From Coriaria nepalensis (lineage: Eukaryota; Streptophyta; Magnoliopsida; Cucurbitales; Coriariaceae): 64,000 nt of DNA. The position numbers were made by a program, and so were the translations under genes. This document shows positions 23,138 through 35,965 of this stretch, in pieces. Location: contig CP114492.1 in the NCBI GenBank assembly GCA_027186245.1, positions 2,301,501-2,365,500 of the forward strand. The letters are read 5' to 3'. Each line of letters starts with the position of its first letter. Position 1 is the first letter of the stretch. The notes under the pieces were generated by a model. That model saw only the letters and a program-made list of their open reading frames with translations. It was not told where the DNA came from and ran no database searches.

Positions 23138-25440
23138 AAGTTTTTCATTTTCCTTAGTTTATGCAAGTATCAATATATGTTAAGAAGAAGATCAGTTATA
23201 TTGACAAGTTTATTTCGTATTTTTTTCTTTCGTACGTTAAGCAAAGTGAGTGAAGCAAGAGAGACACAGATTTCATACCGTTATATCTCTTATATTCTCA
23301 TTTTGTATGATTACAATCTTTGTGTTAGTAAATATAGACACGTAAATAAAAGATAAATATAATGAAAGTAATATTTAAATTTATTCAGGTCATATCTTAA
23401 TATACATAATTTTTTATAATTATATTACATATAATTTTTTTTATAGAGAATATAATAAATTTTATCAATATTAAAATTAAGATTATGTTAAAATAGATAC
23501 ATTTCTTCTTAAATAATTTGATACATAATTTTTCTTTGATGAGATGAGAAATGCTCACATATTCGCCCTCTAATCTTAGTCCACACAATTTATTTCACAT
23601 AGTTAAATTTCTACTTAGAGTTACAACTCATGAAACAATAATTTTGAAAAAAGGGAAAGAAAAGACAATCTTTTCTTTCTATGAATTTCGACCAAGAGAG
23701 GAGTTGTGAGGTTTTTTTTCAGCCAAGCGCTTAGGTGATATTTATAGGTATAACTAGGTTATAATTTTTCTAATTGCCTAAAAATTCTTATCACCTTAAC
23801 TTGTATTTTCTCTAAAAACTCTTAAGAGATAAAATGAGTTAAACCCACATATATTATGCCCAATCACTTTATGAGTCATACCTGAGGATATTTTTTTTAT
23901 TCAATTATTTGATTAATTTGGTTCATAAAATTCTAATTAATAATTAGACTCATTAATCATTTAATGTTTAAAATATTAATATGAACTTTTATAACATTTT
24001 TATAACTAAATAAAAATTCTTATATAACTTATTAATTTTTATTTAAATTAATATCATACTTATTTATATTAATAGAGTTACATAACATTAAATTAATAAC
24101 AAAACTATATCTAACAAAAAAAAAAAAAAAAAAAAAAAAGAAAAGGCTATATCCTCTCGAACCAAGCAAGCCACCGAGAATCATCTTTTACTAACAAGGT
24201 AAACAACAAAAGAGCCACTAGTCACTCTTTTACGTTTTAATTTTAATATCTTAAAATGTTCCTCTTTAAAAATCTATATAACATGTAACCACAATAATTA
24301 CATACCTCTAATTCTCTAATTAAAAATTATCCGATTTAAAGAGAATGAATTGTTGCCTAAAAGTATCTTTTTTGGAACACCGGCAAGTAATTTTGCAAAA
24401 TGAAGCCTAAATTTAAATTTTTTTTGACATTATCACCTACAAAATTAAGTGATTTTTTTTTTTTGAAATTTCAGAAATTACCATTTGATTCTTTTTGATT
24501 TACTTTATTTATGGATGGATTTGATTGGTTTCGATTCGTTGGGTGGACTGAGAATCGATAAAATAATTAGAATAAAAATAATTGAAATAAGAAATACAAT
24601 AAAAAAAAATAATTTTTTTTAAAATATCATAATTATCATCAAATTTACATATTTTTTTATAGAAAAAAAAAATCTCTATTACTTTTACCTAATTTCAACT
24701 TTTTTTTTCTTAATAAATGAATCTTAAAAATAAAATAAATATCATTTTTATATTCTTTCCTCATAATCATAAATTATAACTTATAGGTAATTTTAATAGG
24801 TAACTTTGTACGTTAATCCAACAGTCAACCACTTTTCACAGAATAAAAGAATTTTATATTCTTTAATTATTTATACCACTTTTGTTCTTTGTTTTTAAAG
24901 ATTATTAATATTATAATTAGATTTTTTTTAAAATTTAAAAATTAAATATTCGTTTTTTTAATTTTAATTTTAATTAGAAATCGAAATAAGTTTAAAATTA
25001 ATTATATTGGTCAATTATTTTTATTTATATATTAAAAAGGAAAAAAAAAACTAGTTTACCTGTCATTAAAATAGGAAAAAAATTAGTCACTTTATTTTCA
25101 ATTTATTTATTTATTTTTTTTAGTTTCTGAGAATGAATGAGTGGATTGAAATGAAATAAAGAGAAAATATAGGGGTAAAAGAAGTAAAAACGCAGGCTTC
25201 CCTGCTACACTCGCTCTTGTTATACGTAGGCATAGAGCACATTAGCAAAATCACACACTACAGCACCAACATATTTCTCTCTTCAGCATACTCTCTTCTT
25301 CTCCAATCGGTACCAATTCTTCTCATTCCTCCCTCTCTTTGGGTTTCTCCCTGACTGTAACCCTAAACTTTCCCCGTTCTCATTGAAGATCGTGACCACA
25401 CGGTTGCTTATAAGCTTTATAACGCTTCATCTTGGTTTCA
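23138..25440. other. AT-rich spacer and upstream region of the DUF1639 gene
   Basis: No gene is seen. A 24-A run lies at 24116-24139. The last ~200 bases (25200-25440) are CT-rich and less AT-rich, fitting a promoter and 5' UTR of the following gene. Confidence 0.5.
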
Positions 25441-26333
25441 ATGGCGACAGGTCCGGTGAAATCGAAACCTTTGCACAACTTTGCTCTGCCTTGTTTAAAA
25501 TGGGGAGGGAAGAACCAGACGAGCGGCAACAACCGCTTCCGACGCTCGATCGCCGGCGAATCCTCTCCAGCCGACGACTATTCCGAACTTGAATCCGACT
25601 CCGATGCTGCTCGCCGGAGCGGAGGTCGAACCTCTAGAATCCGGTTCCCGTTTAACTCCTGCTCCGTGGTGGATCAGTCAAGGCGGAGGGAGAAGAGTGA
25701 AGAAGGAGATGAAGTTAAGGAAGTGAAGCAGGAGGCTGAGGAGGCTGAGGGGGCAGCGGAAACGCCGCGGAAGCCATGGAATCTGAGGCCGAGGAAGGGG
25801 GTTTCGTCAAAGACTCCGCTCGATTTTATGAAGAATGTAGGGGATTTTGATGAACCGGACGGTACGGTTCAAGTAGGGGAGAACGGCCAGCCTAAGTCAC
25901 TCCGGTTGCGTGGTCTTACCGAGTCGCAGAGTATGCAGAAGAAGGAGAAGAGGAAGTTCTGGATTGCTCTCTCCAAGGAGGAGATTGAGGAGGATGTTTT
26001 CATCATGACGGGCTCTAGGCCCGCCCGTAGGCCTAGGAAGAGGCCCAAGAATCTTCAAAAGCAGATTGATGTGTGAAATGATTTCTCTCTTCCTCTTTGA
26101 TTCTGTTGCATTGTCTTCGAAATTAGCGGCTTATCATAATTCTCCGTGTTTTCAGAATGTTTTTCCTGGTCTATGGTTGGTGGGTGCTACTGTTGATTCC
26201 TATATAGCTGTGGATTCTTCGGCAAAGGTACTCTTCTGATCATCTCGCCCGAAAATCAATAGATTCCATCTCTACTGTTTGGTTGATATTTTCTTTTCTT
26301 GTGATATGTCCTTTCCTTCTTTTGCAGAGATGA
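25441..26333 (+). CDS. DUF1639 family protein (3 coding exons, 235 aa)
   Basis: Plant-specific family without an assigned reaction. Exons: 25441-26070, 26156-26227, 26328-26333. The start MATGPVKSKPLHNF is the usual family start; the frame is open slightly upstream but offers only a TTG. The N-terminal half is charged and probably disordered (Ser-, Arg- and Glu-rich); PWNLRPRK follows at mid-protein. The DUF1639 block (about 172-225) shows KRKFWIALSKEEIEEDVF, TGSRPARRPRKRPKN, and after the first intron FPGLWL, which the family expects. Without splicing the frame would stop two codons past the donor and lose FPGLWL, so the intron is well supported. The last coding exon carries only one codon plus the stop. 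The basic RRPRKRPK patch suggests nuclear location (inference). Confidence 0.9.
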
Positions 26334-28219
26334 GATGATCCTCACTGTGAATTCTTATTTGGGAAATGCTTTGAACATGCTTATTTGAAGACCTCATTTG
26401 AGGTATATAATGCATTGAATTTTGTAAAGAGGAGAAATGAAGTCAAGAAACAAAATAATGTAAACAAAATTAACCTACTTTAGTTTTCAATTCACTTGTT
26501 TCATGCATTTTGGATTTGAATGCAAGGATCAAAGGTTTTTTTTCTCTCTCTCTCTCTCTTAAGTTAGTTTGGTAGTCAAACTAGTTTATGATGTAAACAT
26601 GAACACAGAGATGAGGAATAGAATGAAAAATTTCGTAAGGTTCTCACATTTACAAGCATTTCTGATATATTGATCTTCTTATTTACAATGTTTGACAGGC
26701 TTCCCTACATGGTGAATTTTGTTTAAAATAAAATAAAAAAATCCTAATTCAAAACAGGGTTTAATGATTGGAAGAAGAACTCTTCTTCTTTCAACCTGAG
26801 CTTTTGCCAACAGGTTCTTCTCCTAACAAGGTTGAACATTTAATTTATAAATTGCACATCCTTCCTTTCTCTAACTTCTCTTGTGCAATGTTTATAATCA
26901 CATCCATTCTTTTGTTACTTATGATACTGTATGTGTTTACTGAATTTCCATATATATATGCATCGTTCCAAGTTTTAGGTATATAGATATACATGTTGCG
27001 GGTGTTGAATGTAGCCATGTATATAACATCAAAACATGGTTTGACAACATTTTCGAGTTCAACTTCATGCCTCGTATGGTTACTTGGTCTTTATTTTGTC
27101 GAATGAGTATGGAGTGAACTAAGTAGACATGGGTCTATGTGGATAGGCGACTGAAACAAGGTGATTAGAATCTAAGTTTCGTGAATTTTGATTAGATTCT
27201 ACACTATATAAACTTCTATTTGTGGTTCTTGTACTTGTGGCTGATTTTTGATGTTCCTTAAATGAATTCCGAGGTTGTCCCCTTCATTGTCAATGTTCTT
27301 CATTTGTCTTTTGGGAAAAGAGTAGAAAGTGGTTTCTAATTACAGAAATTCTAACCAATGCTGTCTGGTTTGCTCCAAAATCCTTGTTCACTAGATCATT
27401 AAGAAGATCAGTTTTCTTTTCTCACGTTTGAAGTTAGGTTTGGGAGACTAACTCTAGTTAAACATGAGTCTCCTCCTAATTATATCTTTCTTTGTGTTTT
27501 TCTCTTAATTATATTTAATATTTTGTTGTATTGCATTGTATTTGAATAGAAGATGAGGAATTTGAATATATTTTGGGAGTATTTACTCCCATTAGCTTTG
27601 ATGGAAACACGTTCGTACAAATGTTAGTTAACACGGCTTTAATCATAGCCATTAAGAGTAAATACTCATTAAGATTATATTAAAATGACACTCGAATCGA
27701 CATGGCAAGCATAATAAGACTGCATTTGAGCTGTCTTCCTGTTTCGAACTCCCTTTTTGTTACAACTTATAAATTATATGATAATTTTGGTGAATGTAAT
27801 GTGTGTTCCATGGTCCTACTCAGGATTGGGGCTTATATGAGATCTCAGATCATCACATCGACTACCTGGTATCACTTCCACCTACCTCCATTTCTTATGT
27901 GCTTCTCCCTCTAAAATTGGAGAAAGATTCCTATATTTTTAAAATTTTCTGTCTGGTTATGATCGACCGATAAGACAATGATATGTGTATGTTATTATTG
28001 TAATTTATTGTCATTATCATTGAAACCTAATAACATCCGACATTTACCTCAAAAACACTGTACTTTTTGCACTGATCCTGTGCCCATTATGAGTTAGTGA
28101 CATGCTCCACCACATGTATCCACCGTAATTAATTGCTTCATTTTCGAATAATTGCATTTGAATTTTCTTATTCTAAAGTTAGGAAATAGATTACGTTTGT
28201 ACTCCATGACCTACCCCTC

Positions 28220-28258
<39 letters not shown>

Positions 28259-29047
28259 ACCTACCACAAATCCAATTTGCATTATAGAATTTTAAGAAAG
28301 AAATCTCTTAACATTGAATTCTAATAAGAAATAGATTTTTATTTTTTATTTTAATAACGTTATGAATATTTAGGTAGACTTATTAAACCGGTGAAGTTGA
28401 CATTTATAATATTAGAATTTAGAAATATAAAGAGATCTACTTGAACTTAAGCTAAGAAAAAAATTTAATTAACCTTACTAATTTTGTTTGAAAACATTTA
28501 TTTTATTCTATTTTTTACTTTTTTAATATAGTCCCATAATATATAGAAATTCATTATTAGTTATTCAAAATCATTTGATATTCCTTATTCTTTGTGCAAC
28601 TAATGTTCCTCATTCAATCAAAATTCACATGGAAATATTCAGTTCGCCAAAAATGTGATTCGAGTTAATAAAATAGGAAATTGGCTGAAATTCAAGAGGA
28701 GTTAAGATTTTAAATTGAGTTAATTACGATCGTACCATCAGCCATTTTCTTATAAATAGAAAGCTATGGTGAGAGTAAAATCCATCATTTCGATCACTCA
28801 AAAAATCATTTCGATCATCAAATCATCAAATCAATCAATCAATCATCATAAATCATATCAAACACTTGTGATTTCCTTTAAGCTTAAGCTATATTCCGAC
28901 ACCTTTTGTTTTCCTCTAGAAAGTATATGTTTGAGTTCTTAAGATCTGTACTTAAAAACAATAATTAGAGCATCGGATTCTTATTCGAGCAAGAGTCTTG
29001 ATGTTCATGGATTGGACGTCTTTTTGTCTTCTCTTGTTTCCTTTAAA
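26334..29047. other. Spacer without recognisable gene
   Basis: The start is probably 3' UTR of the DUF1639 gene. A TC run lies at about 26541-26560 and a 30-A run at 28224-28253. At 28750-28760 TATAAATAG is followed by ATCA-rich repeats and may be the promoter part of the LTR of the Gypsy remnant to the right. Small open frames at 26768 and 27702 show no family features. Confidence 0.45.
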
Positions 29048-32000
29048 CAAAATAATAGCGCACTTATTACTTACATTTAATTTTTTTAATTAATAGTATG
29101 AAATTCACTTTAAATTTATAGTCCGCCCACATTTATTACAGTCATTTTGAATTTATTAGTCAGATATTTAATATCATACAATTCCTGAGGCTGAAAGTCA
29201 ATCATTGTGCGCGACATATTTTTCCAACGTCAACAAATCGGCATGCCCGATGGATTTTTTTACGGTGGTCTAACAATTACAGAATCACAGTAAGGATCCA
29301 CTATTGAGGCAGTCTCCACCGCCTCGCCCGATCGATAATCACGAAGATGGCTCGAGTCAAGTGAAACCGATCGCTCCCGCCTTTATGCCACCTCATGAGA
29401 ATATCCCAAGGCAACCAGAGGAAGAGGCAGCCTCGACCCTCGAAACCGGTTGTATTCCCATTCAGCCCAAGGTATCGCAACTATCATTGATGATCCGATT
29501 GATCGAACGGCTAAAAGCGGCCAAAAGACGGTCAGAGAAAATGACGGCCTATTTTCTTGACCATTTAGAATGGCTCGATCAACACCTACTACCGATCTAG
29601 TCTTTCCTGATGCATCAAAGCCATCAGCTGCCACTCTACCAACCAATCTACGGGCCACCACTCTCTCCTTACGCTGGCATGTTGCCTAATAATTTTTCCT
29701 TAGATAGTGAGCCGTTGTTCCCACGATAACCCTCTACTTCGTATGTATAGCGAGGCCCGCCACTCAACCAATGGTTGAAAGAGACATGATTTGCAACATT
29801 ATACAATAGATGTACGGCTTAGCTGCCCAGCAACCATTACGCCCAGTTTACCATAAGCCCTACCCGGACAAGGTCGAACAAGAGTTATTTCCCCACTGCT
29901 ATCGGGTCCTCGAATTTAGTCTGTTCTCTGAAGAGGACTTGATTCAATCAATGGTTGAGCATATCAGCCGCTTCACAATCCAATGTGGAGAGGCTGGTAC
30001 CAATGATCAGCTCCGATTGTGACTATTCACAAACTTTCTCATTGGGCAGGCTTCCACGTGGTACACCCGATTACTACCTAACTCTATCAGAACTTGGTAA
30101 AAGATAGAAGTATTTCTATACACAGTTTTACTGAGTCCAACCAGAGGTTACAAGGGCCAACCTATCTTAGTTATACCAAAGCATTAGAGAGTACGTCAAT
30201 ACGTACTTGGCTCGGTTCAAGAAGCAATGTAACTGATGTCACGTTACCCTCCCTGAACCTAAATTTGTGAAACAAGTTGTTAACAAACTTAATATCGAGT
30301 TTTGAAAGAAGTTTAAAGGAATGAGTTATGGGGCTTTTTCGAGCTTTTTACCAAAGCTTCCTGGTACAAAGAGCTGCTTAAGGAAGAGGCTCAATAGAAG
30401 AGCACCTTTATGAGCATCTATTTTTAATAATCCACCTTCGAGGTTGGAGTCACCGAAATAATCGGCGGAGACAAACCGAACGTCATCCTGGCCCCCCTAG
30501 TAAGTCAATCAGTAGGGACACCGTGAAACGTTATCCTCATGAGAAGGATAAAGTTTACTGCTTCAATCTCTCGAAGGTGAGTGAAATCTTTGACATCTTG
30601 GTTAAGAGCAAAAAGCTTAAGATATCACCGGATCACAAGTTAACTTTAGCCGACGAGGTATGAGGAAAGGTTTACTATAAATTCCATAACTTGTACCGAC
30701 ATCGACCGAACGACTGCCTTACTTTTCGATAATGTATTTCAGATCAGATCGAGAAAGGTTTGCTAGTTTTTTAGTCACCTTCTCCGATGAACATACACTC
30801 AAATCCATTCCCAGCTACCGTCATTTTAGAGACATTCGACCTCTTATCGACTGGAGAAAGTAGTTATCAAGCCCAAAGAAGAGGGAACATACTCGGGTGG
30901 TTAATTGAACCGCTCCGACTTATGCTACAAGGCGGTTCATCTGCTCAGAGATTTTAAGGCCATCTTCAGTCGAATGAGACCCCAATTGTGGTAGGAACTA
31001 TTGGAAAAGAATGTACTCCGAATACCGTCTAGCTTCAACTAACGCCTCATACGATTGATCGGTTAACTCCTCAAAGAGTCGACCAACCAAAAGTTATAGC
31101 CCACGGATGGTCGTGCCTCCTCGATCGACCACTAACATTTGGCGCTGCCTTGAACACCCAAAGTTTCCAAAATGAAACTTTCATACTTGGAAAAGGTGTA
31201 AACAATGAAAGGAAGCGACCATAGAAAAATGACCATTAAAACAGTTGGATTCAATGGAGACTCTGAACATCATCCTAAACAAGAACAAACCTCCATCACA
31301 CAAAAAATCAATTGAACAACTCCCTAGTCTAGTAAAGGAACCCATCGAAGGGATATATGACTTAGTAGATGCGATCGTCGAGCTCATGGATTTCTGATGC
31401 GGCCCTATCTTTGAGGAAACAAAGCGGAAATTTGACATAGGTGCATTAGGGGTCATCCTCAATGAGGTTGACTTAGACTTCGAGGAAGACAAAACGGGAG
31501 AGGCATGGCCAATCGATCTAGAGACCAAAAACCACTAAGAGGTGATGGTAGGTTTAGTCCCCATTTTTCTATATTGTAATATAGTGAAATTGTCTGCCAC
31601 ATTCCAATCTAGCCTCAAGGATCTGGTAGTCGAGGAATAACTAGAAGAAAGTAGTGAGGAAGCGCTACTTGAGCTACCTTATGCCCAGAAGACCACCAAA
31701 ATGGTCACCGCTGTTGAAGTGGCTATTGAGGTAGATGAGTCAGAGCGGGTTACCTTTGATAAACCACCCACTCATATGGCCTGCCACCTGAGGCCTCTAT
31801 ACATTGAGATCCACCTAGACGGGTTACCTGTCAATAGAACGTTAGTGGATAATGGGATGGTAGTTAATATCTTGCCGTCCAATATGATGCAGGCTCTGGA
31901 TAAATCATTTCGTGATTGATTCCTACAGAAGTCACCGTCGGCCATTTTTCTAACGGGGTATCATGAGTCAAAGGTGTCTTGCCTTTGGAAATGATGATAG

Positions 32001-33810
32001 GAACAAGAATTGCATTGCACCGCTTTGTTCATAGTGGATACCGCGACTTCCTATAAGGCTCTCAAAGTCGCTAAGTGTGGCCTCTAATCGTACATAAATT
32101 CACCATCAAACTATAAGCGCTCAATCTCCTATAATATCGCCTGGCTATCCAGATGAACCACTGCCTTAGCCAAATGCAAACAGAATAGGTCTGCTACTCT
32201 ATGATAAAGCGACAAGACCTTATCTATGTAGTTTCACCTGGAGGTGAGAAGAAGTAGAGTCGCTAACTTGGCCATGACATATATGGCCGCTCCTACCCAG
32301 ATGGCTATATTGCTCTCATCATTTGCCGACCCATCTCCCTACAAAAGGAATCATGAGTCAGCCAAGATATACAGTAAGAATAGAAATGTGTTAGAATATA
32401 CTTCATCAGTAGTGGGTGGGGCGACTGGTACCGAATCAATCAAAATTAGATTAGAATTGATGACATTGGTAGGCCGACCATTGGTGAATAACATAATGGG
32501 ATCTACATACAAGATGGTATTATCTACTGAGTCCATGGTCCGCAAGTCAAGTCTCGAAGGGGGTATGTTCGGCCGAAATCAAAGAACCCTCAGGAGTGAG
32601 ATCTAGCCTCCGCCTCTTAAGGCTCTTATCAAGTGCGATAAAGTCCCACCAATAAATATTCGATCTACTGTTAATAAGAAAGTTAAGAAAAAAAAAATGG
32701 TCGATCAAGTAACTAAATATAAACTGAAAAAGTGTGTGAATGCATAAAAACCCTCAGCGTCACAACTAGAGGCAGTCAAAGGGAATGCTAAGACGAACCA
32801 CCTTTCTTTTACGGGTCTTGGTGGACCTCGTGTAACTAGGGGCACCTAGATGCTGAATATGGACGGCTGATGACTGCGTACCGATATGTCGATCTAATAA
32901 AATAAGCCACCAGTCATCAAAAAAGTTTGGAATGAAGAATAGTCTTAGCATTAGAGGGTTATCAGGATGGATACCTGAGATTCTCATTAATCGAAAGAGT
33001 CGGAGGTAACAAGGTATACCGACAGAAATATAATTACTGCGCCACCATGATTTGTAAATACAACTTGAAAGTGCAAAGGTAGTTGATGATCTTTGAGCAC
33101 TTGAAGCCGACCATAAGATCCTAAGAAGTCAGGATCTGACCCTACATATTGTTGGTTAAATCCGGGGCAATAGACTAACTCGGACCGGAATCCTGATGCA
33201 CAATAGGGGATATGCGAGCATTCGTCCCACCAAAAGAATCATGTAGCTCTCGGAAGCAGTGGTCGAAGGTCAATCCTGAACCCAGATACCTACAATAGAC
33301 ATATTCGTAAGTGTGTGAACTAGGAAGAGGTCTCGATAAGCTTGAACAAAGATCCGGGAAGTGAGAATATTCCCAAAAAAGAGTAATCCAAAGTGGCCTC
33401 CCAATCATTCCAAATGGAACCTTAGCTAAAACACTACCACTCTTATAAAGCTAACCCAAGACAAGCTCAGCCAAACAAAAGCAGCACCCTCAGCTATAGT
33501 TATGGCTAGAGGAAGATACACTTTCATAGGAGCATAACTCGAAACACAGATCTAGAATTTGTAAATCAACATTGATATAAAGGAAGTATGCTCTACCTCG
33601 GTCGCATATTCATTATAACAGTTAGATTTAATCTCCTTAGTAAAATGACAATAGATTTATTGCTTATATTTAATTTTTTTTAATTAATATTGTGATATCC
33701 ACTTAAAATTTTTAGTATGCTCGTATTTATTATAGTTATTTTTTTGATATATTTTTATTTATTAATCAGATATTTAAAATTATATAATTTTCAAAATTAA
33801 AAATCAACGG
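29048..33810 (+). mobile_element. Degenerate Ty3/gypsy retrotransposon, gag-protease part
   Basis: Coding remnants of a plant Gypsy gag and aspartic protease lie between two related AT-rich stretches: 29048-29205 and 33648-33806, both containing a TTTAATTTTTTTTAATTAATA-like stretch and then TTATTAGTCAGATATTTAA or a close variant. I read these as partial LTRs; full LTR limits, primer site and target duplication were not found. No RT, RNase H or integrase motif is visible in 32300-33420, so pol appears lost. Confidence 0.7.
29810..32250 (+). pseudogene. Gypsy gag and protease, disrupted
   Basis: Gag is recognised by MVEHISRFTIQCGEAG (29950-29998), then after a stop LIGQASTWYTRLLPNS (about 30041-30088). 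A later piece reads KVYYKFHNLYRHRPNDC (about 30668-30720), the zinc-binding-like SH-x-NDC region of this gag type. The protease lies at about 31785-31917: PLYIEIHLDGLPVNRTLVDN, where the catalytic triad reads D-N-G. ATSYKAL (about 32045-32065) follows the protease core in this family. Stops and frame changes occur throughout. Confidence 0.8.
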
Positions 33811-34429
33811 GGACAAATTATTTTAATATCAATAATAACTAAATAAATAATTTATTTTATTTTATTCTTTTAGAGAATTGAACCAAATATTCAGTAAAAT
33901 TACATCTTACCTCTTTGACAATAGAATCAAAGTTCAAAATTTTCTCAATTATTAAATACATTTTGATTAATCGATATTTCACACGTTTCATGTAACTAAT
34001 TTCAAATGCATTATGAGTTTTTATTATTATTTGACAATAAGACCACAGCTCAATAGTACTACATCACCAAAAATCTACTTTAAAATCTACTAAATTTCAG
34101 ATGTATGACGTCATACAGTATAAAGGTTAAAAAAAAAAAAAAAAAAAAACTCGTCTAATAATATAAAAACTCGTCTAATCGTTTATTGTACTTCGATTGG
34201 ATTCCACCAAATACCAATTAAACTAACATATCTAACAACTTAGTATAATCTCAAACAAGTTGATTTTTCAATACTATATATATATATGTACATGCTAAAT
34301 ATGTTCTATATATACTAAAATCGAACATATTTATTAACTAACCAACTCACTTGTCAAACCTAATCTTAAAAATCTTATCCAAAAGTCAATCCTAATTTCT
34401 GGTTTTACTTATGCAGATGATATTATAAA
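33811..34429. other. AT-rich spacer between two retroelement relics
   Basis: A run of 21 A at 34129-34149 is followed by a short tandem pair (AAACTCGTCTAAT). It may be the tail of an older retroposon; nothing else is recognised. Confidence 0.4.
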
Positions 34430-35965
34430 TATTCACCAATGATAGTAAAAGATCTATTTCTAAATTTCATTGATGTTCATGGAAAAAGATTGCTTTACCT
34501 ATAGAAAAGGGTGGTTTGGGATAAGAGATTTAGAGGATTTAAATAATGTTTGGGCTTTTCGTCATTGACTAAAAATACCCTTCTTTCTTCTTATTTGTAA
34601 GCTAAATATAGAAGACATATCCACAAACATGATTCTTACCTACAAGGTTCTAATCTCCGGTCTATATTCAAGAAGGTTAAGAATACAACTCAACATAATA
34701 TTTGGTGGAAGATGGTTCTACAGTAAGTGTTTGGTATGATAAATGGATTGGTTCTTGTTTGATTGTGAAACCTTCTCACCTAGATGTTGACATGTTTATT
34801 AAAGATCTTATGGAAAATGGTAATTGGAACTGAAATTTGATTCGTACTTTCTGCTCGGAAAGGCAATTGGATGAGATAAGAAATATTCAAGTCTCCCTGA
34901 CATCCCTTGTTGGAGTTCGGATACTAAAGGTATGTTTTCTCTTAATAGGGCTTGGCAATTTATTAGAAAATAGAGTACTTATTATTGTTTATATAAGATT
35001 GGTTGGAATTCTACTATACCTCTTAAGATATCTATCTTTATGAGAAAACTTTTCAATCATTTCTTATCGTTGGATGAAACTCTTAAAAAGAAAGGTGTTA
35101 ACATGGTTTCTATTTGTCCGATTTGTTCTTCTTCTAAAGAAACTTATAAACATCTATTTCTAGATTGCAATTTTGCTTAGCAGATTTGGACTAGGTGTAT
35201 AACTGTGATATGAATAACTTTTAGAATTTTCCCTTCTATTAGACAAAATCTTTTGTTTAATTTAAAAAGATTCAATAAATCTAGCTTAGGTCTAATTTTG
35301 AAAGTTATTCCAATCTACTTTATAGCACATTTGAAAAACTAGATGTTTTAGGAAATTTGAAGACAAAAATCCAAACTTTCATTTCGAGATTCAAGAGATT
35401 ATTTTCTCAGTGGAGATAAAATTTAACGGTTTCAATATCATAGTCTTTCCATGCTAGATAATATCTACTCACAGATTCTCCATATCACTCCTCATCTTCT
35501 TCACCGATAGATAAAATGGGTGCCGTGGAGTCATTTGCCAGAAGGTTTTCTTACGTTGTATGTAGATGGAGCCAACAAAGAAAATTTAGGTTTATCAAGA
35601 GGAGGCATGGTTATGAGAGACAACAAAGGTACTTTCATTTAAGCGTGCTCTCTTTTTTGGGGTGCAACGACTAGTGTGGCAATATAAGCGAGGACTCTTC
35701 ATAGGAGCATCGAACTATGTCAACAGTAGGGCTTCAAGGTTTCTATATTCAATATGATTCTCTTCTTTTGGTCAAATCGGTTAACGATGTTTACTCAGTT
35801 TTTCAAGCACTAAACCATACTAGCACTCAAATCAGATTCTTTATTCAAGAATGTAATAACAAGCTTAATCACTACTACAGAGAGGCTAATTTTGTGGCCG
35901 ATTACAAACCATACTTGTTATACACAGTTAGACCATTTTTTTTTTTACAAATTTGACTTTACTTC
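34430..35965 (+). pseudogene. 3' end of a LINE: zf-RVT and RNase H remnants
   Basis: In changing frames the sequence shows the end of a plant non-LTR ORF2. IALPIEKGGLGIRDLEDLNN (about 34491-34550) is the segment after the RT domain. SVWYDKWIGSCL follows at about 34729-34765. The zf-RVT zinc module is seen in CPICSSSKETYKHLFLDC (about 35120-35170). An RNase H start reads LYVDGANKENLGLSRGG (about 35558-35608). Stops interrupt all parts. No poly(A) tail is clear at the right edge. Confidence 0.8.

Noticed and set aside
25432..25440. Upstream extension of the DUF1639 protein (three extra codons)
   Set aside because: The first codon is TTG; the ATG at 25441 gives the usual family start.
28740..29047. 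Full 5' LTR of the Gypsy remnant
   Set aside because: A TATA-like motif and leader-like sequence are present, but the matching part is missing beside the right-hand repeat, so the limits cannot be supported.
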